Positions 53,356 through 62,863 of a DNA stretch of 64,000 nt are shown in pieces. Made by a program: the position numbers and the translations under genes. The DNA is from Sinomicrobium weinanense (GTDB lineage Bacteria; Bacteroidota; Bacteroidia; Flavobacteriales; Flavobacteriaceae): the NCBI RefSeq assembly GCF_018863395.1, contig NZ_JAHKRR010000001.1, forward strand, positions 1,178,001 through 1,242,000. The letters run 5' to 3'. Every line of letters begins with the position of its first letter. Positions within the stretch are counted from its first letter, which is position 1. Below the pieces are notes generated by a model. The model did no database searches. It was not told the DNA's origin and saw only the letters and a program-made list of their open reading frames with translations.

Positions 53356-54216
53356 ATGAAAACCGATATTAAAAACATACTGGTGGCCCTGGACCTTTCC
53401 GAAATGGACGATACGCTTATCTCCTATGCGGCCTTTCTCTCTGATACACTGCATGCTGATAAGGTTTACTTTGTACACAACATTAAAAAATACGAGATCG
53501 GCGAACTCTTTGAAGATGAACTCGGCGATATCAACATCGAGGAAAGTATCGGGGAAGAACTGAATGAAAAAGTAGCTGCCGGGTTCAAAGGTCATACGGA
53601 GTGGGAAGTACTTATATCCAATGACCCTTATACCGAATCGTTAATTGCTTATATCGTGAACAAGTATGCCATACACCTCACCCTGGTGGGCAGTAAAAAC
53701 CGGGTAAAAGGCACCGGGGTAGTGAGCAGCAAACTCCTGCGAATGCTGCGTTGCCATATCCTTACCATCCCGAAAAACACCACACCAAAAGTTGAGAACA
53801 TATGGATCGGCACCGACTTTTCCAATGCATCCAGGCGCGGTTTTGTTATGGCACAGGTTGTCGGGAAAGCCATGTCTGCCCCGATAAAAGCCATACATAT
53901 CTATAATATTCCGTTACAGTTTGCCCCTTATCTGCCAAAAGAAACCCTGGTCCCAGTCGTAGAAAAACACACTACCGAAAAAGGCCGGAAATTCATGAAA
54001 AAAATTCCCGGGGCAGACCATATCCCGCTCGAGATCGTCCCGGGAAGGAGCTCAAGCATCACCGAAAACCTGGCAGAACACGGTAAAAAGGAAAGAACAG
54101 ACCTGCTGTTTATTTCCGATAAAGGGGGCAATACATTTTCCTCCCTTCTCGTAGGCAGTGTCGCCGAAGAGTTGTTTAATGAAGACCTGCATTTTCCTTT
54201 GTGGGTATGTAAATAA
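53356..54216 (+). CDS. Tandem universal stress protein (UspA family)
   Basis: The 286-residue protein has two Usp domains (about 1-145 and 150-286). The first opens NILVALDLSEMDDTLISYAAFL. The ATP-binding motif G-2X-G-9X-G-S appears as VGSKNRVKGTGVVSSK in the first half and as KGGNTFSSLLVGSVAEELF in the second, both somewhat degenerate. It is likely cytosolic and may modulate the BCCT transporter. The three-gene operon links solute entry with a stress sensor. Confidence 0.93.
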   Translation: MKTDIKNILVALDLSEMDDTLISYAAFLSDTLHADKVYFVHNIKKYEIGELFEDELGDINIEESIGEELNEKVAAGFKGHTEWEVLISNDPYTESLIAYIVNKYAIHLTLVGSKNRVKGTGVVSSKLLRMLRCHILTIPKNTTPKVENIWIGTDFSNASRRGFVMAQVVGKAMSAPIKAIHIYNIPLQFAPYLPKETLVPVVEKHTTEKGRKFMKKIPGADHIPLEIVPGRSSSITENLAEHGKKERTDLLFISDKGGNTFSSLLVGSVAEELFNEDLHFPLWVCK

Positions 54217-54267
54217 TATAATTCGTATTTTGGTTCGAACTAACTTTTTTAACCAATATACACTCCA

Positions 54268-56285
54268 ATGAAATTAAAAGCCTTCCTACTCCTGCTTTTT
54301 TGTTGCACTATCATGCCAGCTCAGGTATCGGACAAACTTGAGCTTACAGACGTGTTTAACCTGGAATACATTTCCAACCCCAAAATTTCCCCCGACGGGA
54401 AAAAGATTGTTTACGTTCGGCATTTTTCAGACATCATGACGGATAAAAACCTGTCCAACCTCTGGATGGTGAATGTGGACGGGACCAACAACAGGCCGTT
54501 AACCTCCGGAAACCAAAATGATGTACAACCTGTCTGGTCTCACAACGGTAAAATGATCGTATACAAATCCAATAAAGACGGCAAAATGCAATTGTATCTC
54601 CACTGGATCGACACCGGGGAAGAAAGTAAACTCACCAACTCCGTCACTACTCCGGGAAGTGTAGGTTTTTCCCCGGACGACAACTACCTGGCCTTTACCA
54701 TGTTTATCCCTTCGAATAAAAAACAAACAGCCATTAAACTACCGGAAAAACCCAAGGGAGCCAAATGGAATGCCCCTCCGAAATATATAGACGATCTGAA
54801 ATACAGGGCAGACGGTACCGGCTATTTAAAAGAAGGCTACTCCCATATCTTTACGCTACCCGTTACCGGGGGCACTCCCCGGCAGCTTACATCCGGAGAC
54901 CTCGATTACGGCACCCCGGTCTGGGATGGCAGCGGATCGCACCTGCTGTTTTCGGCCAACCTGCACAAAGACCGGGAATACGAACCGAACAACAGCGAAA
55001 TTTATCGTATTTCCGTAGCCAGCGGAATTATCGATACATTGACTACAAGGAAAGGCCCGGACAGAAACCCGGCAGTCTCTCCCGACGGTAAGACCATAGC
55101 CTACCTCGGAAACGACGAACGCTATATGGGCTACCAGGTTTCAAGGCTATACACGATGAACAGCGATGGTTCATCGCCAAGGCTTATCTCGGGCGATCTC
55201 GACAGGGACGTCAGGAATATCTTCTGGGCAGGAAACGGCAGGTCGTTGTATTTCCAGTACGACGAAAAGGGAGATACCAAAATAGGCACCATAGACCTGA
55301 ACGGAAAGGTAAAGACCCTTGTTGAAGGAGCGGGAGGATTAACCCTTGGGCGCCCGTATAATGCAGCAGATTTTTCTGTTTCGGAAAACGGGACCGTCGC
55401 CTACACCTTGGGAGGGACACAGCATCCGGCGGACCTGGCCGTTCTCAACGGAAAAAAACCGTTGCGCCTTACCCATGTGAATAAAGATGTATTCGACTAT
55501 AAAAAACTGGCTCAGGTCGAAGAAATATGGTACAAGTCTTCTTATGACGGAAAAGATATACAGGGCTGGATCGTAACACCGCCCGATTTTGACCCTTCCA
55601 AAAAATATCCCATGATCCTGGAGATCCACGGCGGGCCTTTTACCAGCTATGGCCCGGTTTTCTCGGCAGAGATACAGATGTATGCCGCTCAGGGATATGT
55701 TGTTCTTTATACCAATCCCAGGGGAAGTACGAGCTATGGAGAAGCATTCGGTAACCTGATCCATCACGACTACCCTAACCACGATTATGACGACCTGATG
55801 AGCGGCGTGGACGAAGTCATTAAAAAAGATATATCGATACGGACAACCTGTTTGTCACCGGCGGAAGCGGTGGCGGCGTGCTCACGGCCTGGATCGTTGG
55901 CCATACCGACCGTTTTAAAGCTGCGGTAGTGGCCAAACCGGTGATCAACTGGTATAGCTTTGTGCTCTATGCAGACAATCCTGCGTTTTTTGCCAAATAC
56001 TGGTTCGGGGAATATCCCTGGGATAATCCGGAGCCGTATTTAAAACGGTCCCCGTTGAGCCATGTGGGGAATGTAACAACCCCTACCATGCTCCTTACTG
56101 GGGAATCCGATTTCCGGACGCCTATCCCGGAATCCGAGCAGTTCTATACCGCCCTGAAACTTCGGAAGGTCGATGCAGCCATGGTCCGGATACCAGGGGC
56201 TTCCCACGGTATTGCTTCCAAACCGAGCAACCTGATCGGGAAAGTAGCAGCAGTCTTGTACTGGTTTGAAAAATATAAAGAATAA
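54268..56285 (+). pseudogene. S9 family prolyl-oligopeptidase with a -1 frameshift
   Basis: The reading frame is that of a secreted DPP/acylaminoacyl peptidase of about 672 residues. A signal peptide, a beta-propeller with PD40-type repeats (LTSGNQNDVQPVWSHNGKMI, ISPDGKKIVYVRH), and an alpha/beta hydrolase with EIHGGPFTSYG are read in frame 1 until about 55828. The sequence then reads AAAAAAG-ATATATCG where homologous enzymes need a codon for Gly-Tyr-Ile-Asp, so one G is missing after the A6 run (55822-55828). The frame resumes with TDNLFVTGGSGGGVLTAWIVGHT (nucleophile Ser) and ends with the His-containing PGASHGIASK at 56285. It is either a recent inactivation, a slippage site on A6, or a sequencing error. 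Confidence 0.9.
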
Positions 56286-56322
56286 TCCGATTTCCAAACC
56301 CGGAAAATATTACTTGTTATTA

Positions 56323-56330
56323 TATCTTTG
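56323..56330 (+). promoter_or_regulatory. -7 box before the DUF4412-like gene
   Basis: TATCTTTG is an exact match to TAnnTTTG, 26 bp upstream of the ATG at 56356. Confidence 0.65.
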
Positions 56331-56355
56331 CCACTTCACAAAAAACAATGTTGAT

Positions 56356-57045
56356 ATGCTAAAAAAATTGCTTTTTATTCTGACATTTACCCTCGGGGTA
56401 TCTTCTGTATTTGCACAGAAAACATTTGACAATGGGGTTATCACCTATGAGATGAACCAGACAAAGGAGGCCCGGGACGGATCGGAAATAAAAACCAAAG
56501 CCACCACGGTATTCCACATCAAAGGAAAAGAAGCCAAAATGAATATGGCCTTGAAATATATGAATATGGACCTTCGTATGGAATACCTTATCAATGCGGA
56601 AAACAAAACAGGCCTGTTTCTCACAGAGGGCATGGACCAAAAAATGGCCTCTAAGTTAACACCGGCGGACTACGACGATCTTGTTAAAAAGAACCAGTTT
56701 CCCATTGAAGAAATAGAACCTACGGATGAAACCAAGGAAATTCTGGGCTATACGTGTAAAAAGGTTATTGCGACTGTCAAACAGGGAGAAGGAATGAAAA
56801 TGGATATCTATTATACCGAAGCCATAAAACCCCTGGCCGTGGAAGGATTAGGTTATGCCTATGTGAAAGAGATCAACGGCCTGCCATTGGAGTATAACAT
56901 GTACAATTCAACATCAAATACCACCTTTAAGGCAACGGAGATCAAGGAAGGTGATGCAAAAGATTCGGATTTTGATTACGATATTCCCGAAGGATACGAA
57001 GAAATCCCGTATTCAGAGTTAAGCAAGATGATGGGGGGTATGTAA
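56356..57045 (+). CDS. Secreted DUF4412-like protein
   Basis: The 229-residue protein starts with a signal peptide (MLKKLLFILTFTLGVSSVFAQ). The mature part is a beta-sandwich type with FDNGVITYEMNQTKEA, KEILGYTCKKVIATVKQGEGMKMDIYYTEAIKP and GLPLEYNMYN, the last resembling the DUF4412 and GLPGLI-like families of Bacteroidota. A single pair of functions cannot be named. The start at 56266 proposed by the longest frame is too far upstream and would put 30 residues before the signal peptide. Confidence 0.78.
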   Translation: MLKKLLFILTFTLGVSSVFAQKTFDNGVITYEMNQTKEARDGSEIKTKATTVFHIKGKEAKMNMALKYMNMDLRMEYLINAENKTGLFLTEGMDQKMASKLTPADYDDLVKKNQFPIEEIEPTDETKEILGYTCKKVIATVKQGEGMKMDIYYTEAIKPLAVEGLGYAYVKEINGLPLEYNMYNSTSNTTFKATEIKEGDAKDSDFDYDIPEGYEEIPYSELSKMMGGM

Positions 57046-57065
57046 TTTACGGGCATCTGTCATTT

Positions 57066-58841
57066 TCAATCATCCACGATCTCCATTTTCCGGAGGAGAA
57101 AAGAAGCATTCATATTCCGGCAGATCCCGTCCTTGAAAGTATAGTCGAAATGTAATTCGTCATTGATGATCTCGGCATCAAAATAATGGTTCTTTACCCG
57201 GTCGATCTTATCGGCCACCTCACACAGGCTTAAATCGTGCGTAGCGATGATCCCGGTGGCACCGGAAGCAACGAGTTTTTCTACAAACTTACGGGAGCCA
57301 ATAGCTTTGTCAGTGCTGTTGGTTCCCTTTAAAATTTCATCGAGGATTATAAAATAATTATCCTTACCGATCTCATCTACAATAAATTTTAACCGGCTGA
57401 GTTCCGCATAAAAATACGAAGCCTCATCGGCCAGGGAGTCGACCGTCCGCATACTGGTAATGAGTTTTATGGGCGTATATTCACAAGTACGGGCACAAAC
57501 GGGTAAACCGGCATTGGCCATAATGATCTGGAGGGAAACCGTTCGCAAAAACGTACTTTTCCCGGCCATATTGGCCCCGGTGATAATGAAAAACTCCTCT
57601 TTTTGAATGGTGTAATCGTTCCTTACCGCTTCCTGCGGATCGATCAGGGGATGGACCGCCTGTGTGGTCTTTAAAATGGTATTCCCCGGCTTAATCTCCG
57701 GAAAAACATATCCCGGATGATTAAAGGCAAAATTCCCCAGGGAATTTCCGGCATCCATAAAATGAATAATTTCAAACCAGTCCCCTACCTTGTCCCGATA
57801 GGTTTTTATCCATTTTTCGAGCTTATAGCATTGCCTGAGGTCCCATAACAGAAAACCATTGCCCAGCACCCCGAAGATCATATTGTTTCGCTGGTCCAGC
57901 GCATCTATGTTCCCGGAGAACTGCCTGAAGATACCGGAGGCCTTTCGCGATGATTGCTGAATCCGGTCTTTTCGGTGTTTAAGTAAGGATGAAGTAAATG
58001 CCTCTTTCTCCATGAGATCCAGTAACTGGTGATACTGGCGAAAAGTATCCTGTATTTCACCCAGGTGCGTGGAAAGCAGATTGATCTTTTTTAACTTATT
58101 CGCAGTAATACCCAGCCCCAAAAAAAAGACCCCTGCAACGAAATAACCCGATACCAGATCGAAAAAATTCAGGCAGACAAGACCGATCGATATCAAAGAA
58201 AATAAAAATGGCAACCATCTAAAATACAATGGAACAAATGTCTTGTATTCAATAAACCATTTAAGTATAGTGTCAGGCGGTGTTTCAGTATCTATGATCC
58301 GTGCAACGGCTGTAAATTCCTGCCTGAATTTTACTTTTTCCGCCAGTTCCTTTACAGCTTCCTGTTTTTGAGGAATATCTTCAATATCGTTAGAGGTCAG
58401 GAATTTTGCCAGTTTTTGCTTTCCCGATAGTAAGGCCGTCCGGTTCAGGTATTGAAAAAAAGAACGATCGCCAAACAGGTCAACATCCTGGCTGAACTCA
58501 TGCGTTGCATCCGTGAATTCTTTACCGTTGGGAAGATGATGAAAATTGCGATGCAGAACTTCGATCTCGGTCTCATTCAGCAAAATGAGTTCCTGCAATT
58601 TTCTTTTCTGCTGTCGCAGATTGGCATGACGGGTGACCAAAAACAGGAAAACCCCTATCCCGATCAAAAGAGACACGATAAGCAACCTGGCATTACCGAA
58701 AAACCGATAAACAAGGAATGCCAATACCAGAAATACCGCCAGCCGGAGCATACTAAAAGTAAAAAGCTGCTTTTTTACCCTGCTTAATTCCTCGCGGTAT
58801 TGTTTGATGTTTTGCCGATAAACCGATAAGGGTGAATTCAT
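57066..58841 (-). CDS. MutS-family ATPase with membrane segments
   Basis: The 591-residue protein ends in a MutS ATPase domain: Walker A ITGANMAGKSTFLRT (residues about 418-432), MRTVDSLADEASYFYAEL, Walker B YFIILDEILKGTNSTDK and IATHDLSL. The N-terminal mismatch-recognition and connector domains are missing. Instead, four hydrophobic stretches are seen: two at about 27-47 and 50-70, and two at about 212-250. This is a membrane-tethered MutS-like protein, a type conserved in Bacteroidota but not clearly linked to mismatch repair. It overlaps no neighbour and is convergent with the DUF4412-like gene, 20 bp apart. Confidence 0.88.
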   Translation of the reverse strand: MNSPLSVYRQNIKQYREELSRVKKQLFTFSMLRLAVFLVLAFLVYRFFGNARLLIVSLLIGIGVFLFLVTRHANLRQQKRKLQELILLNETEIEVLHRNFHHLPNGKEFTDATHEFSQDVDLFGDRSFFQYLNRTALLSGKQKLAKFLTSNDIEDIPQKQEAVKELAEKVKFRQEFTAVARIIDTETPPDTILKWFIEYKTFVPLYFRWLPFLFSLISIGLVCLNFFDLVSGYFVAGVFFLGLGITANKLKKINLLSTHLGEIQDTFRQYHQLLDLMEKEAFTSSLLKHRKDRIQQSSRKASGIFRQFSGNIDALDQRNNMIFGVLGNGFLLWDLRQCYKLEKWIKTYRDKVGDWFEIIHFMDAGNSLGNFAFNHPGYVFPEIKPGNTILKTTQAVHPLIDPQEAVRNDYTIQKEEFFIITGANMAGKSTFLRTVSLQIIMANAGLPVCARTCEYTPIKLITSMRTVDSLADEASYFYAELSRLKFIVDEIGKDNYFIILDEILKGTNSTDKAIGSRKFVEKLVASGATGIIATHDLSLCEVADKIDRVKNHYFDAEIINDELHFDYTFKDGICRNMNASFLLRKMEIVDD

Positions 58842-58963
58842 GTAAGATCGTTATGGATTTCAATGGCTAAAATACATAAACTTCGCAGATTTTTGCTTTA
58901 TAGCCCGGAAATGCCTTAAGGTAAACGGGGTAAAAGGGTGTTCGGTTATTTCCATTATACCCT

Positions 58964-58971
58964 TATCTTTG
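58964..58971 (+). promoter_or_regulatory. -7 box before the AEC transporter gene
   Basis: TATCTTTG matches TAnnTTTG. The in-frame TTG at 58969 is part of this box, so the ATG at 58999 is the start. Confidence 0.65.
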
Positions 58972-58998
58972 CCAACGAATTATAACATCCTGCGGTCA

Positions 58999-59904
58999 AT
59001 GACCAATTTTATCCTTATCGCTGTATGCATCCTGTCCGGTATCTTGGTAAAACGCTACAAGGCCCTGCCTCCGGATAGTTTTAAAGCTGTCAATGCCTGG
59101 TTGATCAACATTGCACTGCCTGCTGTGGCATTGAAATACCTGCCTCGGATGCAATGGACGGAAGAACTGCTTTTACCCCTGCTCATGCCTTTTTTTATCT
59201 GGACAGCAGCTTATTTTTGCATCAAGGGCCTGGCCCGGGTACATCCTATGGACAAAAAGACAAAGGCTGCCCTGCTGCTCACTGCCGGACTGGGGAATAC
59301 CTCCTTCCTCGGATTTCCGCTTACCCAGGCCTATTTCGGGGATAAAGGACTTCCCATCGCTGTTTTTTACGATCAGGCCACTTTTATCATCATTTCCACC
59401 CTGGCTATTTTTACAGCAGTAAAAACATCCAATGGCGGGGTCTTTCATCCTGTTACAACCTTGAGAAAGATCTTCTCCTTTCCCCCTTTTATAGCATTTA
59501 TCCTCGCTTTTGTCCTGCCGCCCTTTATCGACCTGAGCCCTGCGCTTCCCGTGTTGGACGCCCTGGCCGTAACCCTGGTCCCCCTGGCTCTTTTTTCGGT
59601 GGGGATGCAGCTCCCTTTCAAAGGCTGGAACACAGACGGAAAACTCATTGCCTTTGCCCTTTCCTATAAACTTGTCCTGGCTCCCCTGGTGCTCTTCCTC
59701 GTCTGCCTGTTTTTTTCCATAAAAGGGCTCGTAGCCGAAGTGAGCATCCTGGAATCGGCCATGGCCCCGATGGTAACAGGAGCCATCATTGCCACCGATT
59801 ACGAACTGAATCCCGGACTGGCCAACAAGATCCTCGGTATTGGTATCCTGGTCTCGTTCCTTACTACTTTTATATGGTCGCTTGTAATCCCGGGGATCGG
59901 TTGA
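58999..59904 (+). CDS. AEC-family (auxin efflux carrier) transporter
   Basis: The 301-residue inner-membrane protein has about 10 hydrophobic helices in two five-helix halves, as in bacterial AEC carriers such as malonate or amino-acid exporters. Sequence blocks TNFILIAVCILSGILVKRYKALPPDSFKAVNAWLINIALPAVAL and GLGNTSFLGFPLTQAYFG are typical. The conserved N-A-W-x-x-N in the first half is present. The substrate is unknown. Confidence 0.9.
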   Translation: MTNFILIAVCILSGILVKRYKALPPDSFKAVNAWLINIALPAVALKYLPRMQWTEELLLPLLMPFFIWTAAYFCIKGLARVHPMDKKTKAALLLTAGLGNTSFLGFPLTQAYFGDKGLPIAVFYDQATFIIISTLAIFTAVKTSNGGVFHPVTTLRKIFSFPPFIAFILAFVLPPFIDLSPALPVLDALAVTLVPLALFSVGMQLPFKGWNTDGKLIAFALSYKLVLAPLVLFLVCLFFSIKGLVAEVSILESAMAPMVTGAIIATDYELNPGLANKILGIGILVSFLTTFIWSLVIPGIG

Positions 59905-59928
59905 AGAAAATTGAGCTCTCTTAAATGG

Positions 59929-60014
59929 GACACCCCCCTGCCCCCCTCATGGGGGGAGCTTAACGCTCTTTAAAAGAAATAAATCCCCCCTTGAGGGAGG
60001 ACACAGGGAGGTGT
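59929..60014. repeat. G/C-rich inverted repeat after the AEC gene
   Basis: ACACCCCCCTGCCCCCCTCA starts at 59929, and its near complement TGAGGGAGGACACAGGGAGGTGT ends at 60014. It may end the AEC transcript. It shares words with the composite element at 43342-43516. Confidence 0.75.
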
Positions 60015-60020
60015 ATCCCG

Positions 60021-60041
60021 CAACTGGCAACTCGCAACCGG
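60021..60041 (+). repeat. Heptamer array upstream of pheT
   Basis: Units CAACTGG, CAACTCG and CAACCGG are in phase. Confidence 0.8.
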
Positions 60042-60081
60042 AAATCATCCCTCCCCCCTTTTATAGGAAATTCATAACCAT

Positions 60082-60089
60082 TATCTTTG
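60082..60089 (+). promoter_or_regulatory. -7 box of the pheT promoter
   Basis: TATCTTTG is a full TAnnTTTG match, 81 bp before the ATG at 60171. No TTG is at the best distance. Confidence 0.6.
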
Positions 60090-60170
60090 CGCTTCTATAA
60101 CCAAGGAAAAACAGCACGTACGGGAATCCCGTCCGTACAACAACCTGTAAGCTACAAATATTCGAAATAG

Positions 60171-62597
60171 ATGAAAATATCTTACAACTGGCTCAAACAG
60201 TTCATCAAGCTGGACTGGGAAGCGGAAAGGACCGCAGAATTGTTAACAGATCTCGGCCTGGAGATTGAAGGGGTCGAACCTTACCAGTCGGTTCAGGGCG
60301 GATTGAAAGGCGTTGTGGTGGGCCATGTCGTATCTTGTGAGCAACACCCTAATGCCGACCGGCTAAAACTCACCAAAGTAGATGTCGGCGACGGCGACCC
60401 GATACAGATCGTATGTGGTGCCCCCAATGTAGCGGCCGGGCAGAAAGTTCCCGTAGCTACCATAGGAACGATATTGTACGATGACAAGGGAAACCCCTGG
60501 AAGATCAAAAAAGGGAAGATCCGCGGAGAGGAATCCCATGGCATGATCTGTGCAGAGGACGAGCTGGGCCTCGGTCAGGGGCATGACGGTATTATGGTAC
60601 TGGACGAAAGCCTTAAACCCGGAACTCCGTGCAGCGAAATATTCCAGGTAGAGGACGATATAATATTCGAAATAGGCCTTACCCCAAACCGCGCAGATGC
60701 CATGAGCCATTTCGGCGTGGCCAGGGATCTCCGGGCAGGTCTCATACAACAAGATATACAACTGGAGATGATCACACCTTCCGTGAGCAGTTTCCGCGTA
60801 GATAACAGAACACTCCGCATCGATGTGGATGTACAGGACAAGGCCCTTGCCCCGCGATATGCCGGGGTAACGATCTCCGGGATCAGGGTCATGGACTCTC
60901 CCAAATGGCTCCAGAACCGTTTAAGGGCCATCGGGATCACCCCGAAAAACAATGTGGTGGATGCCACCAATTATGTACTGCACGAACTGGGCCAGCCCCT
61001 ACACGCTTTTGACGCTGCAAAGATCGCGGGAAACAAGATCGTTGTAAAAACCGCCGAACCGGGAACAAAGTTCACCACCCTCGACGACGTGGAAAGAGAA
61101 CTGCACGAAGAAGACCTGATGATCTGCGATGCTGAAAAGCCCATGTGTATTGCCGGGGTTTTTGGAGGAACTTATTCCGGCGTAACCGAAAATACGACGA
61201 GTATTTTCCTGGAAAGTGCCTATTTTAACCCTGTATCTATCCGTAAATCCGCCAAGCGGCACAATCTGAACACCGATGCTTCCTTCCGTTTCGAAAGGGG
61301 AATCGACATCAACAATGTGGAGTATGCCCTGAGAAGGGCAGCACTTCTTATACAGGAAGTTGCCGGCGGAGAGATCACCAGCGACGTGGTAGACCTTTAT
61401 CCCAGGAAATTTGAGGATTTCCAGGTATTTCTGCACTATGAGAAGATCAACCGCCTCATCGGCCAGAACCTGCCCGAAGAAGTCGTAAAATCCATTCTCA
61501 GCTCCCTGGAAATCAAGGTCAATAATATTACAGAGGCAGGTATGGGACTTACCATTCCTTCCTACCGGGTGGATGTACGACGCGAGGCCGATGTTATCGA
61601 GGAGATCTTACGGGTATTTGGCTATAACAACGTAAAATTCGGTGAAAAGCTGAACGCCTCCATCTCCAATTCATCCAGGTTCGAAGATTACAAGATACAG
61701 AACAAAGTTGCCAGCCAACTAATAGCACAGGGCTTTTTCGAGATCATGTCCAATTCGCTTACTTCTCCCAAATACAATACATTGTCGGCCAAAATAAAGG
61801 ACGAGAACAATGTGGTCATGCTCAATCCGCTGAGCAACGATCTGTCTATCATGCGAAGGACACTGCTCTTCTCCGGGCTGGAAGCCATAGCCTATAACAT
61901 CAACAGGAAGCAGGCCGACCTGAAACTTTTCGAATTTGGTAATTCCTATCATCAATTCGGAGAGGAAAGGGTGGAAAACAAACACCTTGCCCTTTTCCTT
62001 ACAGGGAACAAGACCGGGGAAAACTGGAACAATCCCCATGAAAAAAGTAATTTCTTCTACGCCAAAGGTATCATATCCGGAGTCCTGGAACGCCTTCGCT
62101 TTGAAGATATCAAATACACCCCTGTAAAGAGCGATGTCTTTTCGGAAGGGATCACCTTTAATCTCGACAAGGTTAAACTCGTAGATATAGGTGTGGTCAA
62201 CTCCGAAATACTGAAAACCTTCGATATTAAACAGGAAGTACTGTATGCAGATTTTTACTGGGACAATATCCTGGAGCACCTGCAAACGGACGGGATAAAA
62301 TATAAAGAAATCCCGAAATTCCCCGAAATACGAAGGGACTTTGCCTTATTGCTGGACACTTCGGTGCAGTTCAGCGATATTTATACCACTGCACGCCAGG
62401 CAGAGCGAAAGCTCCTGAAAAATATCAACCTGTTCGACGTTTATGAAGGCGACAAGCTGCCGGAAGGCAAAAAATCCTACGCGGTGAGTTTTACCTTCCG
62501 GGACGAAAACAAGACCCTTACCGATAAACAGGTAGACAAGATCATGGACAAGTTCCGTCAGGCTTTTGAAAAGCAGTTACAGGCAGAATTGCGATAA
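60171..62597 (+). CDS. pheT: Phenylalanine-tRNA ligase beta subunit
   Basis: The 808-residue subunit forms the alpha2-beta2 PheRS. It has the tRNA-binding EMAP-like domain (about 40-150: VVGHVVSCEQHPNADRLKLTKVDVG), B3/B4 editing domain (about 210-380: NYVLHELGQPLHAFDA), B5 (about 400-470), the catalytic-like core (about 480-690) and an FDX-ACB anticodon domain at the C-terminus (PKFPEIRRDFALLLDTSVQFSDI). No pheS adjoins it; the two genes are often apart in Bacteroidota. Confidence 0.98.
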   Translation: MKISYNWLKQFIKLDWEAERTAELLTDLGLEIEGVEPYQSVQGGLKGVVVGHVVSCEQHPNADRLKLTKVDVGDGDPIQIVCGAPNVAAGQKVPVATIGTILYDDKGNPWKIKKGKIRGEESHGMICAEDELGLGQGHDGIMVLDESLKPGTPCSEIFQVEDDIIFEIGLTPNRADAMSHFGVARDLRAGLIQQDIQLEMITPSVSSFRVDNRTLRIDVDVQDKALAPRYAGVTISGIRVMDSPKWLQNRLRAIGITPKNNVVDATNYVLHELGQPLHAFDAAKIAGNKIVVKTAEPGTKFTTLDDVERELHEEDLMICDAEKPMCIAGVFGGTYSGVTENTTSIFLESAYFNPVSIRKSAKRHNLNTDASFRFERGIDINNVEYALRRAALLIQEVAGGEITSDVVDLYPRKFEDFQVFLHYEKINRLIGQNLPEEVVKSILSSLEIKVNNITEAGMGLTIPSYRVDVRREADVIEEILRVFGYNNVKFGEKLNASISNSSRFEDYKIQNKVASQLIAQGFFEIMSNSLTSPKYNTLSAKIKDENNVVMLNPLSNDLSIMRRTLLFSGLEAIAYNINRKQADLKLFEFGNSYHQFGEERVENKHLALFLTGNKTGENWNNPHEKSNFFYAKGIISGVLERLRFEDIKYTPVKSDVFSEGITFNLDKVKLVDIGVVNSEILKTFDIKQEVLYADFYWDNILEHLQTDGIKYKEIPKFPEIRRDFALLLDTSVQFSDIYTTARQAERKLLKNINLFDVYEGDKLPEGKKSYAVSFTFRDENKTLTDKQVDKIMDKFRQAFEKQLQAELR

Positions 62598-62617
62598 AAA
62601 CATACAAAGACAAAATC

Positions 62618-62667
62618 AAAGAGCAGATAACGGCATCTTCGCCCCGTTGTCTGCTCTTTTTTTATTG
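62618..62667 (+). terminator. Intrinsic terminator of pheT
   Basis: AAAGAGCAGATAACGG (62618-62633) pairs with CCGTTGTCTGCTCTTT (62644-62659) with one mismatch, and T-residues follow. Confidence 0.93.
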
Positions 62668-62765
62668 CCGACTGCCACCGGTTATTCACCCCACAACCCG
62701 TACGGTATACTGTTTTTTCGCATTCAAAATAATCAATAACAATAAAAACAGATATCTATATAACT

Positions 62766-62834
62766 AAAATCGATTTTATTATTATAACATTCTATCCAAA
62801 GAATTGAGTTCAGGCAGATTTTTTAGTAATTTTA
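62766..62834 (+). promoter_or_regulatory. Putative katG control region
   Basis: A palindrome AAAATCGATTTT (62766-62777) and an adjacent ATTATTATAAC stretch resemble the right half of a PerR box (ATNATTATAA), while the left half matches poorly. TTG (62804-62806) and TAATTTTA (62827-62834) could be a weak promoter with 20 bp between. Confidence 0.35.
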
Positions 62835-62863
62835 AAGACAAGAACTTACGTATAATACAATAA

